From: Vandiemenella viatica
Taxonomy: Eukaryota > Arthropoda > Insecta > Orthoptera > Morabidae
Direction of reading: 5' to 3'
DNA: 64,000 nucleotides
NCBI GenBank assembly: GCA_031002005.1
Contig: JARYHS010009186.1
Coordinates: forward strand, 105,250,829 to 105,314,828
Below the pieces are notes generated by a model that saw nothing but the letters and a program-made list of their open reading frames with translations, made no database searches and had not been told where the DNA came from. Made by a program: the position numbers and the translations under genes. This document shows positions 23,266 through 35,079 of the stretch, piece by piece; the stretch's first letter is position 1, and each line of letters starts with the position of its first letter.

Positions 23266-23269
23266 TAAT

Positions 23270-24555
23270 TTAAATGATTTCACCTCCAGACGACTAGTGG
23301 GAATAATATAAATATTGCCCTAACTAATATTTCAGATAGTGTTAAAATATTAATTATTGTTATTTATTTTTCATTCGAGCTAATTTCAACAAACTTACGG
23401 TAACCGATTTTTTTTTCTTTTTTTTTTTTAATGTAGATTTGGTTTGAACGATCTGAATATATACATTCGTACGCAAATAGATTTTGTAGAACGAAATTTT
23501 GTTTCATTTCAATAGGGCAGTAAAGTTATATTAAATGCTCTCCACAGGTGATCCACTGTCCCATAGCAGCATGTAGCCGGCTTAATCGGAGAAATCCAAT
23601 ACACGGTTGCATAATTCACACTCGAGATCATATTAGCTCATTCGATTCAGCAATCGGATAATTTGTCAGGAGGCGAACAAGAGGAAATGTTTAATCCTTA
23701 ATCAATTGATTGCATCCAACACGCTTTGTTAAATCTGAACCCTCTGTGTTTCGCCGATTTCAGAAAACAGGGAGTAAACGCATATCTTTTAGTAGAACAG
23801 CAATTACGGTGATAACTTAGCTCAAAATATTTGATCCATATCAAAAATATCGGTTTACATACTGAAAATTTACGCAAGTCCATCTCTGAAATACCAGCCA
23901 ACAGTTGTAAAACCTGATAAAAATATCACAAATGAATAGATAAATAAACAAGCAGTGTAAGCCACAAATGTTGCGACTGATATGCGCTAATTAAAACTAA
24001 AAAATTTAAAACAACTCATATAGTTTGGTTGTCTAGATATATAGCTTTGCATACAAGTAAAAGAGGCATTCAAAAAAGAACAGCTTTAAAAGTGAGGTAA
24101 TTACTGCATTGGAAATCTGGAGTGTTCCGTTGTATGCAGGACGCCAAGACTGCAGCTTTCCTAGGAGCTTTCGGTAACGAGAAACCTTAATTAGACACCT
24201 TTTTTCATCAAAACCCTTCTCAGAGTTCGTGGAATATCAATAGAAGGGATTTAATTAATCTCTCGAAGAATAATTATACAAAAATAAAAATACAATAAGA
24301 CAAGCGAGATGAAACAAAAGTAATAGTGGGAACGAAGAGTGGGTAATATAGCAAAACAGTTAATGTAAGGCAAGCTGGCGCAATTGGAGACATTCTTTTA
24401 ACTGTTTGTGAGAAGTGTTACAATAGCGATTCAGCCCTTACGAAAAAGTCACGGAATTGTCAGAAAGATGACGTCGGTTTTCGTTTGAGTATATTGGCGA
24501 ATAAGCAAATATCTTATTTCATTTATGAGTGTAATGTAATACTCCGTACACTAAC
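23270..24555. other. AT-rich non-coding DNA, nothing recognised
   Basis: No gene or element boundary recognised. Confidence 0.5.
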
Positions 24556-24745
24556 CTATTCGTATTTAGTTCTCAATGACTAAGAGATAAGATTAGAGAA
24601 ACAGGAAACCATACTAATGACTTTGTGTATCCTTTCTCTCCTCGTGCTATTCGGGATTGGAAGGCACAGAACAAAGTTTAGTTTTGCTGCCATCCACAAT
24701 ATTTGTAAATTGCAGAGTATGGATGTAATTGCAGATGTCAAGAAG
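24556..24745 (+). mobile_element. 3' end of the CR1/Jockey-like LINE family of 28816-30447
   Basis: Matches the 3' terminal part of the LINE at 28816-30447: an FxPRAIRDWKAQNKV-type stretch (near 24632-24680), a ctgccatccacaat block, then ttgtaaattgcagagtatgg and a GATGTAATTGCAGATGT tail resembling the GATGTA repeats of the longer copy. It is 5' truncated, as is usual for LINE insertions. Confidence 0.75.
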
Positions 24746-26690
24746 GCGTAAGGCCAAAAGCAGAAAAAAACTTTCATACAGTTCACCGTTCTCTAGTCTA
24801 AAATTATAGCTGAAGTGGTCTCAATTTCAGTCGCTACGTGGATGAAAACTCATTCCTACGAGGGCTGCAAGAAATACAAAATATTTTAGCTTCTCAAATG
24901 AGTAACTGCTGATTTCCCCGAGAAAATCCTATTAATTTGAGCATTTGTCGCACATCAGATGTTTTTGGATGGTTAATTACATTCGTCACACAAGTCTCTC
25001 TGGAATCGTCATATACATTAACCACTCGGAAAGAGTATCTATATTATAATGGGACGTTTTACGTCACATTCTATGACGCATTTTATTGTGTAAATGATCA
25101 TATTCGACTGATTTTCATAAAAGCTTGGGTGAGCATTATACATTTTTTGGTAATTTCTTCATAAAATATGCAAGGTTCTAAGCAAGAAGGACTGTGATGC
25201 CAATAGTGAATATTCAGTTTATCTCGGTGCAATGATTATAAAACTTTTATTGAGCTGTGCAGGCTTGGGAAGAATCGTGTACTTCCTGAAAAACAATGAC
25301 CTGTAGGAAACCGTTAACTGCCGGCGACAAAATGTCGCCACCAACAAAGCAGTTGGGCGGAGGTTTTTGCTCGACACCGACACTTCTAGTTACCTTGAGC
25401 CAGAGCTCCACCGGCCGGTCACTGCTCCTAGTGAAGAGAATCCGTGCCACCCGAACTTAGCGTCATCACACGATGTTTGTCGAGTCATGCCGAACGGCGT
25501 GGTCCTCACGTGGGAGTATCGCGGACGAATAAAATGTTCACGATATCGCGTACCATCAGGTTGCTAGCCCCCAAATCTATCCCAGCGAGCATATAACTTA
25601 AATTCTTGGAATTTTCTGTTAAACATGATTTTCGAGAATGCAAAGACGGGGCAAGAGTTTACGTGCAAGGTGGAAGACGCTGCGAAGTGATTCTGGCATG
25701 AGCCGCGGAGCCTGCAGCTTCATTCTAGCGTGGACCGCTGAGCCTGCAGACCACTGAGCCTGCAGTTTGATCCACACTAATTCTGGTGCTGATTCGAGTC
25801 TTGGATGGCTAGACGATGTTGCTTACTGGAAGTCTGACGCCGCCAACTCGCATTCTGAGCCGAATGCTGGAGCGTGAGTGCAGCTGTCTTATTACTCACG
25901 GGTCTTATTTATCGTTGGTCCATCTCCGAACATCGCCGACTTCAGTCGCATAGCTACACTGGTAAAGTGTTACTACCGAGCCATCTGATGATGCATTCCA
26001 TGAAACTGATAGAAACCCTTAAACCTCTTTGAGACGGGAATCTATGTTTTAACTTTGTAGATAAAAACCCCACTGAGCTAGCGGTATAATTTGCAAGAAC
26101 TATTTGAGTTATTTTCGAACGGCATATTGTTTATTCGTGGCTCCCTTGCTTATTTTGAATGTACACTATAACTACAACAATGTCTGATGTCGTTACAACT
26201 TATATTGTACATTGCTTCCAAGTATCATTGTTTCAGATATATTAATTTCGAGTTTGATTTCAAAGTAAATTACAATTGTTTGCTTGCTCATGACGGCCAA
26301 TTATACCTCTGGGCGCTGCTTTTTGATTTTTCTATCTTGTATCAACATTAACGATAAATTCGCTCAGATTTGTAATTGTCAGTGAAACTAATAAATCAAG
26401 ATTTTTGATAAATTTAGATTGGTAATACCTCGCAAAATTAAACACCCTTGCTAATAATAGATAATTATGAAACTAAAAGTAGTACTCCAGAAATTCCCCT
26501 CTACAACTTGGCACCCAACTCTAGGGTTAGATAGGACAACTACTACAATATAGGCTCTTTACCTTCCAACCATCTTTAACGAAGTTGCTCCGTGTACATA
26601 AAGAATGATACACATATTTTTTGGTTCTGATTCCGCAGAAATCTAAGCTAACCCTTTATTGGCAGCGTTACTGTATACGCTTAGAAGGCA
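24746..26690. other. Non-coding; short GAGCCTGCAG repeat cluster at 25704-25770
   Basis: No gene recognised. GAGCCTGCAG occurs three times within about 65 bases (near 25705, 25738, 25756), with CGCGGAGCC, CGCTGAGCC and CACTGAGCC as left contexts. The stretch 25250-25570 has mixed GC and short open frames on both strands with no known domain. Confidence 0.45.
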
Positions 26691-26925
26691 CCGAGCATCT
26701 TGGATGAGTGGTAACGTTCTGTCTTCGCATTCGAATGGACACCGATTCGAATCCCCGGCCAAACATCCAGATTTCAGTTTTCCGTGGTTTCCCAAAATCA
26801 CTTAGGGTGAATCCCTGAATAATTCCTTCAAAATTCCATGGCCGAATCCTGTTCCTTGCACCCAGACCTGTCTCACCGCTAATGACCTGAAGTCGACGAT
26901 GCGTAAAGAAATAGCAAAAAAAAAA
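26691..26925 (+). mobile_element. SINE family S1, copy e
   Basis: Plus-strand copy: CCGAGCATCTTGGATGAGTG head, B box GATTCGAATCCCC near 26745, the full body including ccgctaatgacctgaagtcg, ending CGTAAAGAAATAGC and an A tract. Confidence 0.88.
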
Positions 26926-28815
26926 TAGCTGACCACGAGAAAGACATATTGTGTGGCCAGTTAGCACTGTTTGAAAAAAAATAAAAAAAAAAAACAGCAT
27001 AAATATACCTGCCGAACAATCATTAGTGGACTTCCAGCCTACAGTTTCATAAAGAATGTGATATTATACAAATAACAATTCAATGGCTACGCGAATAAAT
27101 TCACGAAAGGCAGTCTGATTGGCTCTGATGTAAGACGATGACCTTGAGTCGATAACAAGGTAGCCAAAGGTTGAACTTTCCTTCAGGTAGACCCAGACGC
27201 GGGGACAATACAGTGTGTTCGCAGCCTCAAGCGGATTTTGCGGCTGAGTGACAGAATGAATGCTGCAGGGTATTTTGCCTTGTTAGCGAAATATCCATAA
27301 TAAGGGACTCCTTCCCGAGCCCACGTAAAGCTTTTAACAAAATTGACATTTAACGCAATCTCGGAACGAAAGGCGCAGAAAGCGGCAATAAATTGTGGAA
27401 TTAAAATCTCATGACGTTGAAATAAATTGTTACTTGAAAATTTCGGAATGGTGGTGTAAAGGTCCAATTTCTTACGTATTTGTTATAAAAAATAATTATA
27501 CTTTCCAATTTCCGGTGTCGGATTAGTATTGTAGGCTTTTTATTTACCTCTATACCCTGCACCTGGTTTAACACCGCTGCTGAAAATATATTGTTGTTTT
27601 AAATAATATACTTTCCTAAAATCAACATACAAGGTTTACTAACTTTCACAAAAAGAAAGCAAGCATCATATACTTATCTTACTATTCATTTTACAATGTA
27701 TTATTCTATTCAGAACATAAGTATCGAAATTCATTTATATTATTCCTTCTTCATTGCCCTCGGGCTTATTTTCATGAATATGTATCTGTCCCGCCGGATG
27801 CGATTGTCTTATTAATTTCAGCTTCTCAAGCTACTTCTTTTCATGAACTTTTTTTAGTAGCCAGAAATCCTCCTCCATTTCCTTCAGCCTGGTTTGACTC
27901 TCTGTGACCTTGAAAATCTTGAATTCCAAAGTTATTATATGAACTTAATTATTTAATGTCAAAAATATTCTTTAATAATAAATTACACGATTAGTGAGGA
28001 CGTGTACATCTCACGGGGAAAATACGAGTCAAAGAATTGTAAAATCGCGTGGGTGTTAGCCTCCAATGAAAGATTCACTATTGACGGAAGAGAGTGGAAG
28101 GGAATTGTATAGCAAAGAAGTCAGCATTAGGATTGTTCATAATTACAGGTAAATTTTCGTTAAACTTTCTCCGCAAAACATCGAGAGAGGACGTTCCTCA
28201 GCTGCCCTAATTTATGAAAATGCGCAGCGGTCCGGACGACGAAGGAACGCCTTTCCTATGCTACCTGTTAATTTATTTGATCTACATATAAATATGTATT
28301 GATTCCAATTATTAATTATTTTCTATGGCACCTAACATTAAATAATATCAACAAGAAAGGCAATTATAACAACTAGGAATATTCATAAATGGATATTATT
28401 TTAAAATTTACTTCAAACCATGTGGCACCCCACAGCCTATGTCGCATATTTGCTTTTCATATCTCCAGATAAATTGTCACAGTCCCCAAAAACAGAATTT
28501 CTTCTTTTTTATTATTTATTGACAATAAACATTACTGCAACCAATGTAATTTATTCTCACTGCAGTGATTAAGATCTTTGGAAGAGATATCACATAATTT
28601 TGCCCATATTTTACACTATCATTCGATCCTGAACAGTAATGATTAATTTATGAAGCAAATGAGTCTCTGCTGGCGACATAAACCACAGATTCAAGTTCAC
28701 CTAGTAACGGAGCAACCTTTTGCTTTTGATCTAGAATAAGGTAACGTGTAACTGTATGAAAGAGGAACAGACGTACACGCACCATCTGCGAATGCTCTTT
28801 GAAAGCAAAACAGCA
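26926..28815. other. Non-coding; candidate conserved patch at about 27170-27470
   Basis: No gene recognised. From about 27300 to 27450 the sequence is of balanced composition and lacks the decay typical of the nearby repeats; it holds several AATAAATTGT and GAATTAAAA cores. It might be a conserved non-coding element, a guess without alignment. The rest is AT-rich. Confidence 0.3.
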
Positions 28816-30447
28816 GTTTCTACATCTACATACATCTACATATATACTCTGCAATTCACAAAATTGTGGGTGGCAGAGGGTGCTCAGCACCAAAGCTAAT
28901 CTCTTTATTGTGCATTCCAATCCCTAATGGTACGAGGGAAAAAAGAATTCATATAAGAATCATTCCGGCACATTATTTCTCTAATTTTATCTTTCCTATC
29001 CATCCGACTCAAATAGGTTGGTGTTTTCCAATAAGTTTAAACGAAACGTGTGTCGTCTATCTACCAGAGACTCCCAACCTAATCTACTAATCAGTTCTGT
29101 GATGCTTTCAGAAGGACTGTAGCAAGCGGTCACGAATCGAGCGGCTCTTCTCTGTACTTTCTCTATACTTTCGATCAATACGTTATGAAACGGGTCCCAA
29201 ATGGCACAACAATAATCCAAATGTGGACGCACAAGAGATTTGTACGCTATCTCCTTTGTTTGTTCATTACAATTTTTCAAGATTCGACCTATGAATCGCA
29301 GCATAGAATTTGCTCTACCTACTAACGAATTAATGTGTATGTCCCATTTCATGTTCCTTTGTACAGTTACTCCCAAATATTTCATAGAATAGACCATATC
29401 AATAACTGAACTGTTTACCTCATATTTCTGAACAATCGGATTCTTTTTGTTAGTTATGCTCATTGTCTTGCACTTTTTACAATTTAGAGTAAGTTGCCAC
29501 TCAGCACACCAAGCCAAAATAACATCCAGATCGCGCTGAATTTCTAAGCAATTGGCCAAATTTCTTACTTCCCTATAAATAACGACATCATCAGCAAACA
29601 ATCTAAAAAGGCTTTTCACTTTGTCTCCAAGATGATTTATAAAAATTAAGAAAAGAAGTGGTCCTATTACACTTCCCTGAGGTACACCCGATGTAACATC
29701 TAGATTAGAAGAACTTTCTCCTTCAACGACAACATACTGCGACCGACCGGTTAGAAAATCCTTTATCCATTCACAAAGCTGATCCGATATACCGTACGCT
29801 CGAAGCTTCGCTAAAAGGCGGTTGTGTGGCACAGAGTCAAAGGCTTTCTGGAAATCTAAAAAAATTGCATCTACTTGTGAACCTGTATCGATAACTTTAA
29901 TTACGTCGTGAGTAAATAGGGCCAGCTGTGTTTCACATGATCTTTTCTTCCGAAATTCGTGTTGATTTGTTGTAAGCAAATTATTATCATCTAGAAAATT
30001 CATAATGTTCGAGCATATAATATGCTCCATAACTCTACTACAGACAGATGTTATAGATATGGGACGATAGTTCCCAGGATCACTTCGATCACCTTTTTTG
30101 AAAATCGGAGTTACTTGCACGATTTTCCAGTCTGAAGGTACTTTTCGCTCTTCTAATGATTTACTGAATATATCAGACAGAAAGGGCCCGATTTCCGCCG
30201 CTTACTCTGAAAATACTCTTACTGGAATTCCATCCGGGCCCGGTGCTTTCCCCCACTTCAGGAGCTCTAATTGCTTAACGATACCTGCAGTATCTATTCG
30301 TAACGATTCCATCACCGACTCGCCACGGCGTGGGAGAACAGGAATACTATCCTTATGTTCATTTGTAAATGAATTTTTGAATACAGTATTTAGTACGTTA
30401 GCTTTATCGTGGCTTTCATTAACCTCGGAATTAAACGTCATGAAGGT
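28816..30447 (-). pseudogene. CR1/Jockey-group LINE reverse transcriptase, 5' truncated
   Basis: The longest coding stretch in the window. ORF 28996-30120 (374 codons) has the RT blocks in order: KGDRSDPGNYRPIS (residues 9-23), FLDFQKAFDSVPHN (87-100), SGVPQGSVIGPLL (144-156), the catalytic FADDVVIY (175-182), KYLGV and the QRRAARFV thumb region. Upstream (30202-30441) the frame continues with KAPGPDGIPVRVFSE and is broken by a single in-frame stop near 30202. The last codons are shifted near 28996, where SFFPRTIRDWNA-type sequence continues in another frame. The endonuclease domain is missing. The 3' end carries GATGTA-type short repeats (28816-28845), a common LINE tail. Dead by one stop, one shift and truncation, but little decayed. 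Confidence 0.95.
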
Positions 30448-30610
30448 GGAGACAACGGTGGTGAGCTTAGTCGGACATAGGTGGCTTGGTTTATCAGCGA
30501 GATGGTTGCCCCTGTGTCCACCTGAAAACAGATATCCTGGTTGGTGACTCTAAGAGTTAAGAATAGTTTCTGTGTGAGCGAGTCGCCAGTATGATCTGTG
30601 GTCTGTAGTA
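30448..30610 (-). pseudogene. Ty3/gypsy retrotransposon aspartic protease start (fragment)
   Basis: The minus-strand translation includes FQVDTGATISLINQATYVRL, with the DTGA active-site motif of retroviral-type aspartic proteases, which cut the Gag-Pol precursor. It continues in frame from the Gag at 33100-34113 once the hAT insertion (30611-33099) is set aside. It is cut off at 30448, where the LINE begins, so RT, RNase H and integrase are absent. Confidence 0.85.
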
Positions 30611-31280
30611 GTGATGGGCAAACCGATTCTTTTTGATGAATCGTTTGGAATCGATTCACTCCTCGCTGAGAATCGATTCTTTTAAAGGACTCTTCGATTC
30701 TTTTCACATGATATTTTGAATGACGAAAATAGATAACGAGTTATTAACCAACAAGAAGGAAATGATTAACAAATTCTAACTAAAATAATAACATTTGTTT
30801 TTGATAGTTAAATTGTAAGTTATTTATTGCAAAAACAATTTATTTTATTATTTAAACAAATGAAAACACTAATTTTACAATAAAAATGATTCAATTCACT
30901 TATGAAAACTACACAAGTTTTTTATTGCTATTTACAAAAAGCATTTTCGTTAGTTTTTGTGATGTGAGCCGACTTCTCTTTTCAGTCATTAACTGTCCAG
31001 CTTTCGAGCAGGCTCTCCACTAACTATTTGAGCGCCCTTGCGCAATACCGATTACGGCGCCCCCTGTCTAACTACAACCAGTGGTGGATCTGGGAATTTT
31101 CCGAACCGGGTCAACAAAATGTGAGATTGCCACACTGTGAAATTTTCAAGGCTTCCAGCTAAATGTTCTCAAACCTCATTACTGATTCTAAGCCTTGTTG
31201 CATATTGTAATTGTCGATTGAGATTGTTGATTTAGATTGTTGATTTTGTAGGTGGCATGTTTATTACACGTCTCGCTGGA

Positions 31281-31554
31281 GGGCGTCCATAAACCACGTA
31301 GATCGGTCTTGAGAGGTGGGTGGAGGGGGTTGGAAGGTGGGATTCCGAGCCAGGCCAAACAGCTTTTCATTCATATTATTTGTCACACTTAAAATGAGAT
31401 ACAGAACACTCAACACCATGTAAATATTTATTTCCGTCATGGAAAAAACTACGTGGGGAGAGGGGGGTTAGAGACATAAGCCACGTCGAGTTACTTGGGT
31501 GGACGGAGGGTTCACAAGAAGCCAAAATGGAGCTACATGGTTTATGGACGCCCC
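31281..31554. mobile_element. MITE with GGGCGTCCATAAACC ends, copy 1
   Basis: TIRs GGGCGTCCATAAACCACGTA (left) and the complement of GGGGCGTCCATAAACCATGT (right). The interior shares more than 100 bp with 52624-52955, including agcttttcattcatattatt and the gtaaatatttatttccgtca block. Target duplication not clear. Confidence 0.85.
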
Positions 31555-31735
31555 TTACATATGCTCCAATTTTACTCCATAAATTTGGCAACTTTTTGAA
31601 TTTGCCGGATGGTGCTTTTCTTAAGTTAAACAGCGTATCACTAGCATTTTACCTACAAACCAATAAATCAGTGTTTGTTTAAATGGCATAATTTAAATTT
31701 TATATTTATTTTCATGGTTTCAGTATTAGTATTTT

Positions 31736-32135
31736 GGGGGACGTCCAGAAATTACGTGAGGCTATTTTCCGGAAATCTAGACCCCCTCCCCCCCTCCGTG
31801 AGACTTGGTGAGATTTTCCGCCCCCCCCCCCCTCCCCGTTGGTGATATTTCATGAGATTTTCATGGAACCCCCTCCCCCCAGTTGTTCGACCAGGAGAAG
31901 TTTCGAGACTTTTTTTAGCTGTCGTGCTCCCCGAAAGAATGATACCCCCTCAAAAGCCGGTTTTTGGCCCTGTAAACTGGTATTTTTTACGCTTTTTTTA
32001 GTTCTACACTCGTTCAAGTTCAAAATTTCACGTGAGATATCCGTCGACACCCCCCCCCCCCTTGGTGAGATTTCGTGAGATTTTCCGGACCCCTTCCCCC
32101 CCTAAAAAGTCTCACGTAATTTCTGAACGCTGCCC
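31736..32135. mobile_element. MITE with ACGTCCAGAAATTACGTGAG ends
   Basis: The left end GGGGGACGTCCAGAAATTAC and the complement of the right end GGGCAGCGTTCAGAAATTAC match over about 25 bases. The interior holds long C tracts with the repeated phrase gtgagatttcgtgagatttt and shares ccttggtgagatttcgtgag and ttagttctacac with the MITE at 917-1175, so the two belong to one wider family. Confidence 0.82.
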
Positions 32136-33099
32136 TATATTCATCGACGGCATTGTTCCCCAACGTCTTTTCGTTTAACCTTTTTCCTCGTAGAAACCTC
32201 ACCAGCTGGAACAGTATATATGCCGCTTCAGCACTTGCTAATTTTTGTAATGGTCCAATTCATAAACTTCGTTCATTTCTATTGCAAAATGTTTGCATTA
32301 TCCACAAAATTAAGAACTGAAGAACAACTAAAACACTGATGAAGTTCGTATGATAATAACCGGACGCGCTCCATCGCAATTAAATTCAGTACTTGATGCA
32401 TTCGCAATTTGAAAAACCCACGCAACATGGGAATAGCAGATGGCTCTGAAATCGGTATACTTTTCCCTGTCCTCAAATAATCGGGAAACACTTTATTTGT
32501 GGTAAAATATAAAAGTTATAGGACGTATAATTCATTGATAATTTATTTGTAAATCTAAATCTGTGTTGTGGTAGCATCTATAACAGTCTGGAAGGAAACC
32601 AAAAACTTATAACTAGTTCCAAAAACACTAGAAAAATGTGTATTTAAGAAAGTAAATTCCTAAATTTAAAAATACTTTTTATTTCTGTAATATATTTTTA
32701 ATTTTCCTGTTCCAAAGATAAATATTCTTTATTTCCTTACAAATAAGTAGCCAAACCAAGAAACACGCCGTGGGAACTAAGATTGTGAATCGAAAGGAAT
32801 CACGAGTTACGCAGATATCAAGAGTTAAAAAGAGCCGAATCCATGGAAGAGTCATTAAGACAGAAGTGAGCCGAGAGCGAGTGAGCCGAGAGTCGTAAAC
32901 ATTATCGAGTTAACGACTCGGAGTCGACTCAGAACCTGGACGAGTCGGTGAGCGATTGCGCAACAACGGCTCAGCTCCGGAGCTCCCTCTTAACAACTCT
33001 TGAGTGAACCGTGACTCTTCCAAGTGAGTCGATTCCGCAAACGATTCTTTTAGACGAGTCGACTCTTTGAATCGATTCACGATTCTTTTGCCCACCTCT

Positions 33100-34113
33100 A
33101 GTCTGTAGTGTATTGACCATTTCTTGATGCATGCAGGCTACCGGACTGGGGTGAAGTGTCCGGTTTTGGCAGACTGACTGCAAGTGCCCCTCTTTACCAC
33201 AGGGTGTGCAATGTGCCCAGCGGAAGGGACAATCCGCCCGCGAGTGCAAAGTGAAGCACTGTGGACAAGATGGCAGGAGTCTCTGGATTCGTCGGCGGGG
33301 TGGGATTCGGGGTTCAGACCGCTTAGATACGTCGGACAGCGATGACATACTTCTCTGTTGGCATCTGGAGCGAGCCATGGGTGTGTCTCGTACATGGGAG
33401 TTGCGTTGTTGCTTTGCCGCTACTTGTGGGCGTGCCATGAGGCGCTCATTCGCAGCCTGCACAATTTCATAAGAGTGCGCGATGCGTAGAATGTCCTCTA
33501 GTGATGGGTTATCCAGCTTCAGTGCCACAGTGCGCACCTCTTGGTCTGGAGCTAGCTGTACTACGATGTCGCGAATCATGGAGTCTGCATATGAGGCCTT
33601 GCATTCTGCGTTTGAGCAAGTGAAGTCGCATTTGCGGTTCAGACCTTGGAGATCCGTCACCCACGACCGGTATGATTGTTCTGGTTGTTTGTGATACTGA
33701 TGAAACTCAAGGCGGGAGGCCACCACATGGTATCTTTGAGAGTAGTAACTTGTTAGAAGTGTGCACATTTCTTTGAATGTGAGGACGTCCAGATCAGATA
33801 ATGGGGCCAATTTCCGCAGGAGGAAGAACGTGTCGGGTGATGCCCATGACAGAAACAGCGAGCTCTGTAAGGCATCGTCCGTAACCTGGAACGCCGAGAA
33901 ATGCTGTTTAAGATGATGCAAATACGTGTCTCAGTCTTCTTCGGCATCGTTAAATCGTGGAAAAGCTGGAGGCCGAATGTGCGACTTTTCTGAGGACTGG
34001 ACTGATTTAGCCTCCTATGCTAACAGTTTATCCATTATTAACTGGAGCGTTTGCTGTAACACCGCTGTCTGCTGCTGTTGTTGTTGTTCCAGACTGCGAG
34101 CCACGACGTCCAT
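33100..34113 (-). pseudogene. gag: Ty3/gypsy Gag pseudogene
   Basis: The structural polyprotein of an LTR retrotransposon, which would form the particle that packages element RNA. It starts at the ATG complementary to 34111-34113, with a Gln-rich N-terminus. Two in-frame stops follow early (near 34016 and 33930). The remaining frame from 33921 is open and ends with two zinc knuckles, CX2CX3HX4C and CX2CX4HX4C (CTPCGKEGHLQSVC), typical RNA-binding motifs. In frame it would lead into the protease at 30448-30610. Broken by the stops and by the hAT insertion. Confidence 0.9.
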
Positions 34114-34535
34114 GATGATTGCTGATAACCTTTTTCCTCGTCACCAATTGCTATGTCCGCACGGCGGCCGAAATGTCACACGGCGGACGGGCGGTCACCC
34201 GGATATGATCACGCCCCACTTCCGTGAAAGCTATTGCTAAAACATTCATTCAAACTCTTATGAATAACACATTCATTTTGGGTTAATGAAAACAGATTTA
34301 TCAGCCAAAATATCAAATTAAACAGCCCGTTTGTTACTGACTGGTTATCACTATAGACCTTTAATAAAAGATTTGGTTTTAACTTGTACTTTATTGAAAT
34401 TACATCCTTAACATCCATTGACAGTGGTATAATGTGGCAGAAATTGACCTCTGTACGTCTTCTTGTGGTACGATACGAAACATCAGCATAGCTATCAGCA
34501 TCTTCAAACAGGTGTGCTATTTTACTGACACGCAA
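34114..34535 (-). other. Gypsy leader and possible LTR
   Basis: Upstream of gag on the minus strand, TTGGTGACGAGGAAAAAGG lies about 20 bases before the ATG and begins TGGTGAC, as a tRNA primer binding site might. The GC-rich stretch before it (34150-34210) ends in CA there and could be the 3' end of the 5' LTR. The LTR start is not defined and no second LTR is present. Confidence 0.35.
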
Positions 34536-34861
34536 CTCGAATATGAGGGGAAAAAATCCTAAAGTAAGGAGGGGGTGAAATAAATTGGGAGTACAAAAGA
34601 TAACTGAACACGAACATTACTTTTGAGGATAAAAATTCATACTCTCTGCTCTGTGATGCTAAAAACGATATTACCGCGTTACATACAAAATAAGTCACCT
34701 TATTTCTCGTCATGATTATGACGAAGGACTGCACTGTTATCAGATTATAGAGGAAGGTCGTCCTTTACGATCGCCAACATTGCTACGTAGATAAAATTAC
34801 TGTCTCAAAATAAAAATATAAAAAATCCGTTTCTCTCTGTAACTCTGTAAGCCTTCATGCA
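34536..34861. other. AT-rich non-coding DNA, nothing recognised
   Basis: No gene or repeat end recognised. Confidence 0.45.
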
Positions 34862-35078
34862 TTTTTTATAGTTAAACTCCTCGTCGACGTCATTAGTTGC
34901 GGGAGATGATTTGTGACAAGAAACGAAAATGAATTCTGCCAAAGCTTTTGAAGGGGACACTCCCTGGATTTTCCTTGAGGATTTCATTTATCCATGGAAA
35001 ACTGAAATCTGTATGGCAGGACGGAGATTCGATCCAGCGTCCTCCCGAACACTGATTCAGTTTCAACACTATATTTAC
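34862..35078 (-). mobile_element. SINE family S1, copy f, diverged
   Basis: Minus strand: B box GGATCGAATCTCCGTCCTGC near 35020-35040, then the body with ggaaaatccagggagtgtcc and the tail region gacgtcgacgaggagtttaa. The tRNA head is largely lost. Confidence 0.7.
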
Positions 35079-35079
35079 T

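Larger units (their letters stand above)
30611..33099. mobile_element. Non-autonomous hAT-type element, 2.49 kb, with 8-bp target duplication
   Basis: Ends are TAGTGATGGGCAAACCGATT on the left and the complement of TAGAGGTGGGCAAAAGAATC on the right. GTCTGTAG is duplicated immediately outside (30603-30610, 33100-33107), the 8-bp signature of hAT elements. Removing the insertion restores the gypsy reading frame across the joint. Both subterminal regions (30611-30700, 32830-33099) are packed with GAATCGATTC and GAGTCGACTC palindromes, likely transposase binding sites. No transposase ORF was found. Two MITEs lie inside (31281-31554, 31736-32135). Confidence 0.9.

Noticed and set aside
33206..33694. 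Plus-strand open frames of 70-88 codons
   Set aside because: They are antisense shadows of the gypsy Gag pseudogene, whose zinc knuckles are on the minus strand.
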